Of a stretch of 64,000 nt of DNA, positions 24,466 through 33,447 are shown in pieces. The notes under the pieces were generated by a model. That model searched no databases, was not told the DNA's origin, and saw only the letters and a program-made list of their open reading frames with translations. This DNA is from Candidatus Anammoximicrobium sp. GTDB taxonomy: Bacteria; Planctomycetota; Planctomycetia; Pirellulales; Pirellulaceae. The stretch covers positions 1-64,000 of the forward strand of contig JAAYYU010000287.1 of assembly GCA_012515235.1 (NCBI GenBank), in the 5' to 3' direction. The translations under genes and the position numbers were made by a program. Each line of letters opens with the position of its first letter. The first letter of the stretch is position 1.

Positions 24466-25815
24466 CTACAGGCTCCAGCCCTTGCGATACGGCGGGTTGA
24501 TGTACTGGTTGGCCTCCGGGCAGTTGGTGAACTGCACTCGTTCGGCGTCCCACTCCAGTTTGGTGCCCAACAGCTTGATCGCGATCACGCCCAGCATGGC
24601 AAGTTCCGTCAGTGGGCCGCCGTAGGAGAAGTCTGAGCCGGCCCGCCCGCCGGTGCGGATCGCGTGTAGCCAGTCCTGATGGTGCTCCTTGGCGCGGGGG
24701 ATTGTCTTTTCGGGCAGCTGGTATTCCTTCATCTTGGCTTCAGGCACGATCCGCACGCCGCCGGCGCCGTGCGAGCCGTACATGATCGTGCCCTTGTCAC
24801 CCAGCACGAACGCGCCGGTTTGGACGGGCTTGCGGTCCGGCTCCAGGTCCGGCGCGCGGGGAATCGGTTCGGTGCCGCTGTGCCAGACCATCGTGATCGG
24901 CCCCCGGTCGCCCTTGGCCGGGAACTCGAAGGTCAGCTTGTCGCCCTTGGGATACGCGTCGCCCTGCGTCTGGGGATCGTAGTCCTTCGCTTCCGCCAGG
25001 ACCGTTTGCGGAGCGCCCAAATCCAAGGCCCAGAACACCGGGTCGACGACGTGGCACACCCAGTCGCCGATCGTGCCGTTGCCGAACGGCACCCAGCCGC
25101 GCCAGCGGCCGGGCAGGTAGGCCGGACAATAGGGGCGATCCAACGCGGGGCCGAGCCACAGGTCCCAATCCAGGTGCGCGGGCACTTCGTGTTGCTCCTG
25201 GAGCTGCGGCAAGGCGTCGATGCCCGAATTCACGGCCTTGCAGCCCGCGTGGATCGTGTGGACCCGGCCAATGGCCCCGTCCCAGATCCATTCACAGAAC
25301 ACCCGGATCGACTCGGACGAGTGGCCCTGGTTGCCCAGTTGCGTCACCACCTTGTGCTCCTTGGCCGCCTTCATCAACGCGCGCACTTCATGCACCGAGT
25401 GCGCCAGAGGCTTTTCGCAGTAGACGTGCTTGCCGCGTTTGATCGCGGCCATCGCCGCCACCGCGTGGCAATGGTCCGGCGTGGCCACGACGACCGCGTC
25501 GATCTGCTTTTCCATCTCGTCAAACATCTGGCGGAAGTCGCGGTACGGCTTGGCGCCGGAAAACTTCTTGAACGTGCCCCCGGAGCGGTTTTGATCGACG
25601 TCGCACAAGGCCACGATGTTGTTGCCGGACGAGACGGCGTTGATGTCGCCCGCGCCCATGCCGCCGACGCCGATGCCGGCGATGCTCAATTTTTCGTTGG
25701 GCGGCGTCTCGTCGCTGCCTGCCACAGCGCAGCGCGGAACAATGGTAAAGGCGGCGACAGCCGTTCCGGCAGCGCCGACGAATCGACGGCGCGTGAGGCG
25801 ACTTGACTGCGGCAT
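24466..25815 (-). CDS. Tat-exported Gfo/Idh/MocA family oxidoreductase
   Basis: A 449-aa protein. Tat signal LTRRRFVGAAGTAVAAF, Rossmann IAGIGVGGMGAGD near residue 45, the EKP motif in YCEKPLAHS and a C-terminal Gfo/Idh/MocA domain with FGNGTIGDWVCHVVDP. Exported members use tightly bound NAD(P) to oxidise or reduce sugars. It is the first gene of the minus-strand set with the isomerase and DUF1080 genes. The ATG at 25815 was taken because the Tat signal begins there. Confidence 0.9.
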   Translation of the reverse strand: MPQSSRLTRRRFVGAAGTAVAAFTIVPRCAVAGSDETPPNEKLSIAGIGVGGMGAGDINAVSSGNNIVALCDVDQNRSGGTFKKFSGAKPYRDFRQMFDEMEKQIDAVVVATPDHCHAVAAMAAIKRGKHVYCEKPLAHSVHEVRALMKAAKEHKVVTQLGNQGHSSESIRVFCEWIWDGAIGRVHTIHAGCKAVNSGIDALPQLQEQHEVPAHLDWDLWLGPALDRPYCPAYLPGRWRGWVPFGNGTIGDWVCHVVDPVFWALDLGAPQTVLAEAKDYDPQTQGDAYPKGDKLTFEFPAKGDRGPITMVWHSGTEPIPRAPDLEPDRKPVQTGAFVLGDKGTIMYGSHGAGGVRIVPEAKMKEYQLPEKTIPRAKEHHQDWLHAIRTGGRAGSDFSYGGPLTELAMLGVIAIKLLGTKLEWDAERVQFTNCPEANQYINPPYRKGWSL

Positions 25816-26102
25816 GAAAGAGTCTCCTGCGGTTGGTGGTGGATGATCCTGGGAGGCGAAAACGTGCGGTCGCCGTTGGCTTGCGAACCGGTCCCGTCCG
25901 GCGATGTCAGCAAAGCTAACGCGGTCCGGGCCGGAAGTCAAGAAAGACGAACCGGCGAAAACGGGCCAGCGCAGGCTTGATTGCACGGCCTCCCCGACGG
26001 CGATAGACTGACTTGGCACAGCCAAAGACATGACGCTCCGGGTCACACAACGCCCGCGCCCGGTCCTTGCGGCGGCCAGTCCTTTCAATCAGGAGTCTGA
26101 CG

Positions 26103-27257
26103 ATGTCCAAACAACGTCTGGGTTCAACGCTGGCGGCGGGTCTGACGGCCCTGGCCTGTCTCGGTGCTGCGAACGGGGGCGAGGTGCCCGCGCCTGCCAA
26201 GCTGAAGACCTCGGAGGTCGTGAGCCAGCTCCGCGGCGTGAAGATCATCAGCATTCAGGACGTCGACAAGATCAACGCCATCGACCAGGAGGGCATGAAG
26301 GGCGTGTGGGGCAACTCGCCGGTGAACGAGTATGACCGGGGGTATCCGCGGCGGCTCAAGGAATCCCTGGGCCTGGAGCTGATTATCGTTCGCTCCGGCG
26401 AGTTGCTGGAGGAGATGGCCAACGTCGAGGAGGATGCGGTCGAGGATCTGGCCGACCGATGGATCCGCGAGGCGACCGAGATGCAGAACGTCACGCGCCG
26501 CGATGTGCTGCCGTCGGCGAGGCTGTACTGGGGCTTCAAGGCGCTGCTCAAGAAATACGGCGCGGCGGCGATCACCTACGAGAGCGCCACGCTGACGCTG
26601 TCCGAGCACAAGGTGAACGGCTGGACTCCGCTGCCCATCCTGGAGCTCAGCAAGGAGCACATCCCCTGTTGCTGCCAATCTCACGTGGACTGCCTGGTGA
26701 CCCAGCTGATCGGCGGCCGTCTGACCGGCGGCCGGCCGGGGTTCGTCGGCGACGTGCTGAACGACTGGGCGTTCAAGCCCGTCGGCGAGCGGCCCCAGAA
26801 CGTGATCGTCGTCGCCCATTGCGGCGCCCCGATCAATCCGTACGGCCAGGACCGCATCCCTTATCTGATCCGCGATCACTGGCACGCCACGTGGACCTGG
26901 CCTGAAGGCGGACACAAGTCGACCGCCACGACCGTCACTTGGCCGGCCCATGAGCCCGTCACCGTCGTCAAGTTCGACATCGGCCGCAAGAAGGTCTCGG
27001 TGTACACCGGCACGGTGCTGGACGGCAACCGGCTGTTCGTCGATTTCGCGAACTGCATCTGCCGGAACAAGATGCTGGTCCAGATCGACCGGCCCGACCA
27101 GTGCTACCTGTTGCCCTCCAATCCCAAGGAAGGCGCGTTCCGCAACTGGTGGGGCAGTTGGGGCTGTCATCAAGTCGCCTTCTATGGGAATCTGCGCGAA
27201 GCGTTCCGCGAATTCGCGTCGGCCACGGGATTCCAGTTGGTGGAAGGCAAACCGTGA
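26103..27257 (+). CDS. Secreted protein of unknown function, possibly sugar-isomerase-like
   Basis: A 384-aa protein with a short signal peptide (LGSTLAAGLTALACLGAANGG). The C-terminal half (VIVVAHCGAPINPYG, FDIGRKKVSVYTGTVLDG, NWWGSWGCHQVAFYG) is faintly like the C-terminal domain of L-fucose/L-arabinose isomerases, with conserved Cys (HIPCCCQSHVDC) and His that could bind a metal. I would not assign a reaction. AGGAG lies upstream of the ATG. It is divergent from the Gfo/Idh/MocA gene, and the next two genes follow on the same strand. Confidence 0.55.
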   Translation: MSKQRLGSTLAAGLTALACLGAANGGEVPAPAKLKTSEVVSQLRGVKIISIQDVDKINAIDQEGMKGVWGNSPVNEYDRGYPRRLKESLGLELIIVRSGELLEEMANVEEDAVEDLADRWIREATEMQNVTRRDVLPSARLYWGFKALLKKYGAAAITYESATLTLSEHKVNGWTPLPILELSKEHIPCCCQSHVDCLVTQLIGGRLTGGRPGFVGDVLNDWAFKPVGERPQNVIVVAHCGAPINPYGQDRIPYLIRDHWHATWTWPEGGHKSTATTVTWPAHEPVTVVKFDIGRKKVSVYTGTVLDGNRLFVDFANCICRNKMLVQIDRPDQCYLLPSNPKEGAFRNWWGSWGCHQVAFYGNLREAFREFASATGFQLVEGKP

Positions 27258-27435
27258 CGGCGCCCGGCGAGCAGCCTTGCCTGGTTGCGCGGAGCTTCTG
27301 CGAATTCTAGCGGAACGGTTGACACGTCGCCGCACGGCAGCAAGACTTCAGTCGTGTCAAGTCATTCGTTGGACAGCGAACCTCGGCGGAACGCGCTCGG
27401 ATTCGCCCCGCCGTACAGCCTCAGGAGACCCTGCG

Positions 27436-28575
27436 ATGGACAAGCCGATGGACAGACGCCAGTTCGTACGTGACGGCGCGATGCTGGTTGCGGGGGCCGC
27501 CGCCGCGAGCGCGATGACGGCGGAAGCGAAGGGCGAACCGGAGACGCGCACGATCCTGAATTACAACCCCGACATGCGCTACCGGCAGCTGGGCAAGACG
27601 GGCCTGATACTGTCCGAGATCAGCATCGGCGGCCATTGGCGCAATCGAGGCGCTTCGTTCATCGCCTTTTCCAGCGACGAAGTGCCGGCCGACGTGGCCA
27701 AGCACCGGACCGACATGGTGAGCGCGGCGATCGACGCGGGGATGAACTATCTGGACATCACCACCGCGGCCGAATGCCTGGCGTACGGGGCGGCGTTGAA
27801 AGGCCGCCGCGACAAGATGATCGTCGGAGCCGACGATCATCGCCTGTGTCCGCGGAACCCCGCCAATCGCACGGTCGCGGCCCAAATCAAGAATGTGGAT
27901 GAGTGCCTGCGCCGGCTGAAGACCGATTACCTCGACATCTGGCGCGTGCAGGCCTGCCAGGCCGGCGGCCACACGGACGACGAGGTGGCCATGTGGATCG
28001 AGGCATATCAGAAGATCCACCAGGCGGGCAAGGCCAGACACTTCGGCATCTCGGCCCACGCGCGGCCCTGGATCCAGCACGTGGTGGAGACGTTTCCCGA
28101 GGTGGAGATAGTCATCTTTCCATGCACGGCGAAGACCCGCGAAAAGGGCCTGCCGCCGACGCCGGAAAATATCGAGGAAGGCAACATGCCTCCCGGCTGG
28201 TCCTCGGACCACAGCAAGAGCATCTTCCAGTCGGTGCGGGAGAAGAACGTGGGGCTGGTGACCATCAAGCCGTTCATCGGCGGCCAGCTCTTTCCGCCGC
28301 TGGGCAGCGACGGTCCCGCCCTGGGCGTGGGCAGCAAAGTCGAAAACGACCTGGCTCGCCTGACGCTGCAGTGCATTCTGGCCAACGAGACGATCACGGC
28401 CACCGTGCCTGGGATGGACACCGTCTATCAGGTGGAGAACGCCGCGCGGGCCTCGCGCCAGCGCGCCCTGGGCATGACTCCGCGCCAACAGGCGTGGCTG
28501 GCCGAGGTCACCGACCGGCAGTGGAACAACCTGCCGGAACACTACCGCTGGCTGCACGATTGGGAAGTCGCATGA
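27436..28575 (+). CDS. Tat-exported aldo/keto reductase family protein
   Basis: A 379-aa protein with a Tat signal (MDRRQFVRDGAMLVAGAAAA) and an AKR barrel: YRQLGKTGLILSEISIGG, AGMNYLDITTAAE, AYGAALKGRRDKMIVG, VDECLRRLKTDYLDIWRV, HFGISAHARPWIQ and a C-terminal TATVPGMDTVYQVENA. Candidate tetrad: Asp in YLDIT, Tyr in LAYGAAL, Lys in RDKMI, His in ADDH. The YG motif is shifted from its usual place, so activity is uncertain. AGGAGA precedes the start. Confidence 0.85.
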   Translation: MDKPMDRRQFVRDGAMLVAGAAAASAMTAEAKGEPETRTILNYNPDMRYRQLGKTGLILSEISIGGHWRNRGASFIAFSSDEVPADVAKHRTDMVSAAIDAGMNYLDITTAAECLAYGAALKGRRDKMIVGADDHRLCPRNPANRTVAAQIKNVDECLRRLKTDYLDIWRVQACQAGGHTDDEVAMWIEAYQKIHQAGKARHFGISAHARPWIQHVVETFPEVEIVIFPCTAKTREKGLPPTPENIEEGNMPPGWSSDHSKSIFQSVREKNVGLVTIKPFIGGQLFPPLGSDGPALGVGSKVENDLARLTLQCILANETITATVPGMDTVYQVENAARASRQRALGMTPRQQAWLAEVTDRQWNNLPEHYRWLHDWEVA

Positions 28576-28702
28576 GCCCGCCAGCGGCAGCCGCAGAAAA
28601 CTCGACCGGCGGGGCGCCGCTCGCGGTTCGCCGGACGGATCGCGCGCCGCATCACGGCCCCGCCGCGAACCAACCGACAACGAGCCGAACAAGGAGCCAT
28701 TC

Positions 28703-29752
28703 ATGAGTCCTCTGTGGCGTGGCTTGCGTCATGCTTTGGCCGCGACCGGCCCTGCCTGGGCCGCGCTGCTGCTGGCGCCGCTGGTCCGCGCACCGGCCGC
28801 CGAGAGCGAACCGCCGAAGCCGGCGTCCCCGGCCGCCGACAACGGCCTGTGCTACGTTTGCCACCTGACGATGCAAACCGACGAGATCACGGTCAAGCAC
28901 CTGGCCGAAGAAATCACCTGCGCGAAGTGCCACGGGAAGTCGGACGAACACATGCACGACGAGATGCTGATGACCAAGCCTGACCGGCTGTTCGGCCGCA
29001 AGCAGGTCGAGGCCATGTGCGTCGAATGTCACGACGATCCACACGCAGCGAAGCAAGCGGAGGTGAAAGCATTCCTGGAGGAATGGCACGGCCGCGACCG
29101 GCCCAACGGCCGGGCGGTCACCGCGACATCGATCTGCACCGACTGTCACGGGACCCACGTGGTGGCCAGGCAGACGTTGGCCAAGCAGGCGGAGGCCGCC
29201 GGCTGGGTGTCGCTGTTGAACGGCCGCGACCTGACGGGTTGGAAGGCTTCGCCGGACGACGGCTGGAAGGTCGACCGCGGCCGGATCGCGGCCCAGGTGC
29301 GTGCCCCGGTGGCGGCCGCCGAGTTGTGGAGCGAGGACGTGTACGCCGATTTTCTGCTCGCGGTCACCTTCCGGCGGCAGGGGCAGGTCAAGGCCGGCAT
29401 TTGGCTCCGCGGCCAACCGGCTGCGCCCGGACTCCGTGTGGAGATCGTCGCCGGAGGCAAACCGCCGCTGACTGGCAGCGTCTCCGTGTCCGGCCAGGTC
29501 CTGGCCCTAGTCAACCTCCGCGAAGATTTGCTGGATGACGAAGGCTGGAACACGCTGGCCATCGAAGCCCGCGGCGGGCGGATCACGGTCCGGCTGAACG
29601 ACGCGGAAATCGGCGCGGTCGTCCACGACGGACCCGCCGAAGGCCGCCTTGGCTTGCACGCCGAGGGGCACGGCGAGTTCGTGGTCCGCGAGATTCTGGT
29701 TCAGCGGCTCGGATCCGCGCCGGCGGCGCCTGCAGGCCGCGTCACGGATTGA
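28703..29752 (+). CDS. Secreted tetraheme cytochrome c / DUF1080 fusion protein
   Basis: A 349-aa protein. A signal peptide (to about residue 33) is followed by a cytochrome-like region with four CXXCH heme sites (CYVCH, CAKCH, CVECH, CTDCH, about residues 50-150) and extra His that may be axial ligands. A DUF1080-like domain follows (about 165-340: WVSLLNGRDLTGWKASPDDGW, AGIWLRG, WNTLAIEARGGRITVRLNDAEIG). This joins multiheme electron transfer to a glycan-binding or keto-glycoside hydrolase fold in one secreted chain. AAGGAG precedes the ATG. Its 3' end overlaps the convergent HEAT-like gene by 11 bp. Confidence 0.85.
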   Translation: MSPLWRGLRHALAATGPAWAALLLAPLVRAPAAESEPPKPASPAADNGLCYVCHLTMQTDEITVKHLAEEITCAKCHGKSDEHMHDEMLMTKPDRLFGRKQVEAMCVECHDDPHAAKQAEVKAFLEEWHGRDRPNGRAVTATSICTDCHGTHVVARQTLAKQAEAAGWVSLLNGRDLTGWKASPDDGWKVDRGRIAAQVRAPVAAAELWSEDVYADFLLAVTFRRQGQVKAGIWLRGQPAAPGLRVEIVAGGKPPLTGSVSVSGQVLALVNLREDLLDDEGWNTLAIEARGGRITVRLNDAEIGAVVHDGPAEGRLGLHAEGHGEFVVREILVQRLGSAPAAPAGRVTD

Positions 29753-31298
29753 ACGCCCGCAGCAGCTTGCGGCCTTTGTAAATGCAGTAGGCCACGTCCG
29801 GGTCGATCGGCCGGGGGCTGCCGCGGCGAGGCCACCACAGGCATTGCTGTTGGTCCGCTACGGCCACGCCGGGCCGGCCCTGGCACATGGCCGTCGCCAC
29901 CAGGGCCTTGTCGCCGAAGAAGAATCCCAGCGTGTGCGGTTGGATGGCGTCGTAGCCGGCCTCCCGCAACCGCCGTTCCAGACGCAGCACCTCGACGCGC
30001 TGCTGGTCGGACAGCCCGTCCACCGCCAGCTGGTACACGTCCTCGTGCTCCGCTTGCCAGCCGGCGAACGCCGCGTAGATGTCGTCGGGGGGCAGATCGG
30101 CCAAATCGGCGGCGAAGGTATGGGCCAGCGGACCCGCGATGCCGATGTTGCTGAACGTCGCCTCGCCAAATTCGTAGACGAAGCGGAACAGAAAGCAGTC
30201 CACGGGCTCGTCGTAACCGGGCCAGGCTTGGCACCGCGCATCGACCAGTTCACAGCGACTGGGCGGCACGCCCATTTGCGAGGGCTGGGCGAGCCACAAA
30301 GCCAGGTCGGCCTCGGCCTTCGCCTGGTCCGTCTTGTACTGGTCGTCGACCTGATCCAGGATGCCCAGTTCCTCGGCGTAGGCCAGGACGCGGAGCCGGG
30401 TGACGGGCTCCTGGGCCAGTTGGACCAACGTCTCCCGGCCGGCCTGTTCGCCCAGCCTGGCCAGGGCCGCCGCCGCTTCGGCGCGCAGCCGCCGATGGCT
30501 CAGTTCCATCGCCTGGTACAGCTTGCCCACGGCGGACTTGTCGCCGATCAAGGCCAGGGCGTCGCACAACGAGATGGCCAGCGAGACCCCCTCTTTCACC
30601 TGGCGGCTGACCGCTTCCACGTCCCGGTCGGCGGCGGGCGGCGACGTTTCGATTCGGCTCAACCGGCTGACCAACCCGGCGAGCAGCAGGGCGATCTCCG
30701 GCGCTCTTCCCGCCGCCGGATGCTGCGCGACGAGTCGCTCGCGCGTCACGAAATTGGATAAATCCAGGATCGCCGCGGCCAGGCTGACGTGTTTCAGGCC
30801 GTCCAGCAAGACCGGGAACACCAGCGCCGGGTCGTAGTCCCGATGCTGGAACAGCGGGCCGAAGACCGCCGCGACCAACGTCGGGTCGCCGGGCGGGTCG
30901 ACGACGATCAGTTCTGCAAAGGCCGCCAGGGCCCACGGCGTCCGCGCCCCGGTCAGCAAGCACAGCAGGTGCGCCCGCGCGGCGCTCGGCGGACCCAACT
31001 GACGGTACGCGGCCGCCGCCTGCTTCAACACGGCGTCGTCCAACGGCAGCGGCGCCGCGCCTTCCGCTGCGCCGCGCTGGCGGGCCAGCACCTGGCGGAA
31101 CACTGCCGCCAGAAACACGTCCTGGAGCTTGCTCAGCTCCGGCGGACGGTCCGCGATTTCCGTCAGCACCTGCTGGATTTCGTCCGCGTCGGCGTGCCGA
31201 ATCCAGACGATGCGCCGCAAGGCCGCTTCGCGCTGCGGCGCGTCCAACTCCGCGATCCGATCCAGGTGGGCCAACAAGTCGGCTGCACGCTCACTCAA
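29742..31298 (-). CDS. HEAT-repeat-like protein of unknown function
   Basis: A 518-aa protein with no signal peptide or membrane helix. Much of it is alpha-helical with repeats of the HEAT/armadillo type (for example GVSLAISLCDALALIGDKSAVGKLYQAM, RRLRAEAAAALARLGEQAGRETLVQLAQ). The C-terminal third (about 360-510) is different, with WPGYDEPVDCFLFRFVYEFG, FFFGDKALVATAMCQG and a final CIYKGRKLLRAFNP. A scaffold or regulatory role is possible. Not a family I can name. Confidence 0.65.
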   Translation of the reverse strand: MSERAADLLAHLDRIAELDAPQREAALRRIVWIRHADADEIQQVLTEIADRPPELSKLQDVFLAAVFRQVLARQRGAAEGAAPLPLDDAVLKQAAAAYRQLGPPSAARAHLLCLLTGARTPWALAAFAELIVVDPPGDPTLVAAVFGPLFQHRDYDPALVFPVLLDGLKHVSLAAAILDLSNFVTRERLVAQHPAAGRAPEIALLLAGLVSRLSRIETSPPAADRDVEAVSRQVKEGVSLAISLCDALALIGDKSAVGKLYQAMELSHRRLRAEAAAALARLGEQAGRETLVQLAQEPVTRLRVLAYAEELGILDQVDDQYKTDQAKAEADLALWLAQPSQMGVPPSRCELVDARCQAWPGYDEPVDCFLFRFVYEFGEATFSNIGIAGPLAHTFAADLADLPPDDIYAAFAGWQAEHEDVYQLAVDGLSDQQRVEVLRLERRLREAGYDAIQPHTLGFFFGDKALVATAMCQGRPGVAVADQQQCLWWPRRGSPRPIDPDVAYCIYKGRKLLRAFNP

Positions 31299-31457
31299 GG
31301 TCGTGACTCCTTGACGCCTGAAGCGATGGGCGCGCGCTCAGAAGTCTCTCCACGGGCAGACGTCCGGCTTCTTCTTGAAAAGCGGAAGTCCCTCTTGTGG
31401 GACGGTCGGCGAGCGAACCATCGTTACCGTATTTCCGGTCCTTGTGACGAAACCTAT

Positions 31458-31480
31458 ACTGTCACTGAGACAGTTATAAC
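31458..31480 (+). promoter_or_regulatory. Palindrome overlapping a -10 box
   Basis: ACTGTC-ACTGA-GACAGT (31458-31474) is a perfect inverted repeat with 6-bp arms, directly next to TATAAC (31475-31480). The layout suggests repressor control of the small gene that starts at 31516. Confidence 0.4.
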
Positions 31481-31515
31481 GCAACTGGATTCGGAGTGTG
31501 AGGAGACTTCCGCGG

Positions 31516-31740
31516 ATGCCCGACAAATTCGATCTTTACCGGGAAGCACTGGTCGTCGAGGCCAACACCGTTTGGCCGGAAGATTACCGGGACTTGGATG
31601 CGGGCGAAAAACGTCGGATCGAAGAGGCGTTGCACGCCGACCCGAAAAGCTGCGTCCAACTGGATTACCTCCGCCTCCACACGGGCTTCTGCCGCCAAAT
31701 CACCGTCACGGCGGATGACGTCCAGCGGATCCGAGGATAG
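31516..31740 (+). CDS. Small hypothetical protein
   Basis: A 74-aa protein, acidic and helical (MPDKFDLYREALVVEANTVW, DAGEKRRIEEALHADPKSC), with no signal or membrane segment. AGGAG sits 8 bp before the ATG and a promoter-like palindrome lies upstream, so it is probably real. No family recognised. Confidence 0.55.
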   Translation: MPDKFDLYREALVVEANTVWPEDYRDLDAGEKRRIEEALHADPKSCVQLDYLRLHTGFCRQITVTADDVQRIRG

Positions 31741-31779
31741 CCCCTCTGACCCGGCGCACGCTGGCCCAGGAAACGCAAA

Positions 31780-32244
31780 CTACCGCCGGCATTCGGGGCA
31801 ATAGACCCGGTAGCCCGCCAGGCCATCCCCGGACCGCAACCGCAGCTGCCGGACGGCGCCGCATCGCGGACAGTAGTCGACGGGCTGGGCGGCGACCCCG
31901 CGCTCGCTCAGTTGCTGGCACGCCACGCACAGCGTGACGTTGGGCAGCATCCGCACCCGCTCCTCCGGGATCGTCTGGCCGCAGGCTGCGCAACGCCGGC
32001 CTCCGCCCCAGGCTTCGTCGTCCCCGTCGTTCTCGGCGGGAGAGACGCGCAGGCCGATTTGGCGACACTGCTCGCACGGCAGACGGCTGGCGGCGGACCG
32101 AAACAGTTCCACGACCAGATCCCCGTCGGGTTCCTTTTCGCGGCGCAGCATGCCCAGCGTCCGCAGACGGAGCAACATCTCTTGCGGCCCGCACACCGCG
32201 GCTGCGCCGCACCGCGGGCAAACCCAACGCATTCGGGTGTTCAT
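31780..32244 (-). CDS. Triple zinc-ribbon protein with a DksA/TraR-type finger
   Basis: A 154-aa protein with three Cys4 sites: C9/C12 with C57/C60, C85/C88 with C106/C109, and C125/C128 with C149/C152. The middle site (CAACGQTIPEERVRMLPNV...CVACQ) has the C-X2-C-X17-C-X2-C spacing and IP/R..P pattern of DksA/TraR fingers. The DksA coiled-coil with its acidic tip is absent, so classic ppGpp-RNA polymerase action is doubtful. It starts inside the stop of the upstream methyltransferase gene (ATGA at 32241-32244), so the two are translationally coupled. Confidence 0.75.
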   Translation of the reverse strand: MNTRMRWVCPRCGAAAVCGPQEMLLRLRTLGMLRREKEPDGDLVVELFRSAASRLPCEQCRQIGLRVSPAENDGDDEAWGGGRRCAACGQTIPEERVRMLPNVTLCVACQQLSERGVAAQPVDYCPRCGAVRQLRLRSGDGLAGYRVYCPECRR

Positions 32245-33380
32245 GGTTCCAAGGGATGATCCATCCTCTGCCGCGGCGTGCCGGTTCGCCGCGTTCGCTG
32301 CCGCGGCGCCGGCGGTCTTCTCAGGCTGCGCGTCCGCAGCGCGACGACGCAGATCTCCTGCCGGTTGAACGCCAACTGGCGGGCATTTACGTAGTGGTAG
32401 CCCCAGTCGCGAATCCGCTGCAGGTACTCCGGAATGGCCTCCGCGAGTTCCCAGTCGGGCATTTTCAGGGTCAGCAGCAGACCGCGGATTCGGACCTGGG
32501 GATTGCTCACAATGGTCTCGACCGTGTCCAGCGTGTGCTGGGGCGCGACGTTCGTATCGACGGTCAGCCAGCGAAAGGCGCGGAACTCGCGGCGTTTCAG
32601 CGACACGGGGCGGGCGCGGACCTGGGTAAAGTTGGGGTGCTCCAGGACGGCCGGATCCATTTCGGCCGGATCGATCCCCGTGACCCGCAGGCCGCGTTCC
32701 AGGAGCACCTGGCAGGAGCCGCCCGGCGCGCTGCCGATCTCGACACAACGGTCGCCCGGCGCGACGGGCAAGCGCGACCACAGCAGCGCTTCGGACATCT
32801 TCAGGTAGCCGCGCGAGACCGCCTCGGCAGGCCAGGCGATCTTCGGCACGCCGCCCGGCCAGCGCGAGGGCATGGCCGCAGCGCGGTGATAGCCGATCCA
32901 CCATTGATCCGGCTCGACCAGCACGCAGTCCAGCACGCGCTGGCCCGACCGGGCCACGCGATTCACCGGCAACGGGCGCCGCGCCGACTCGGCCGGCCTC
33001 CCCGCGGCAATGATCTGTCCGACTTCCTCGGCCAGCGGCGTCAGGCCCGGCTCGAAGCCCGCCTCGCCCGGCATCGCCGCATCGCGCTGCCAGACATGCA
33101 CGTGGTCGAGACGCAAATCGCCCGCCAACTGCCACAGGGACGCCGCCATGCGCTGGGCCGTGTCCCCCTGGACGTTGCCCAGCGACAAGCCGTGCGTGCG
33201 GGCGAACACGCACCGCAACTCGGCATCCTCGGCCAGCGGTTCCTCGTCCGGCACCTTGAACGTCACGAAGCCCGGCCGCGAATAGGCGAAACGCAGCGCC
33301 GGGTGCTCGCGGGCCACCTCCTGCTTGAGCACGGTTTCCGCACCGCGCTGGCAGACGATGAAGAGAAAATGAGGGTCCAT
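32241..33380 (-). CDS. RlmM/FtsJ-like SAM-dependent rRNA 2'-O-methyltransferase
   Basis: A 379-aa protein. The N-terminal half resembles a THUMP-like RNA-binding region (FLFIVCQRGAETVLKQEVAREHPALRFAYSRPGFVTFK). The C-terminal half is a Rossmann methyltransferase with SAM motif CVEIGSAPGGSCQVLLERG and a LLLTLKMPDWEL segment carrying the catalytic Lys. RlmM methylates the ribose of C2498 in 23S rRNA and this is the closest match I recognise. The C-terminal tail is rich in Arg/Pro and not family-typical. Coupled by ATGA to the zinc-ribbon gene. Confidence 0.8.
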   Translation of the reverse strand: MDPHFLFIVCQRGAETVLKQEVAREHPALRFAYSRPGFVTFKVPDEEPLAEDAELRCVFARTHGLSLGNVQGDTAQRMAASLWQLAGDLRLDHVHVWQRDAAMPGEAGFEPGLTPLAEEVGQIIAAGRPAESARRPLPVNRVARSGQRVLDCVLVEPDQWWIGYHRAAAMPSRWPGGVPKIAWPAEAVSRGYLKMSEALLWSRLPVAPGDRCVEIGSAPGGSCQVLLERGLRVTGIDPAEMDPAVLEHPNFTQVRARPVSLKRREFRAFRWLTVDTNVAPQHTLDTVETIVSNPQVRIRGLLLTLKMPDWELAEAIPEYLQRIRDWGYHYVNARQLAFNRQEICVVALRTRSLRRPPAPRQRTRRTGTPRQRMDHPLEP

Positions 33381-33447
33381 AGGGCACGTTTCCGTTTCGC
33401 CGCGTCGGTCCGCGTGAGGGTTCGTCGGGGGGGGCGCCGCGGGAAGT

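Noticed and set aside
26013..26026. Sigma-54-like TTGGCACA upstream of the gene at 26103
   Set aside because: No TTGC element at the required spacing.
28572..28706. 44-codon frame overlapping the aldo/keto reductase stop by ATGA
   Set aside because: The product is rich in Ala, Pro and Ser without structure and runs through the leader of the next gene; no separate ribosome binding site.
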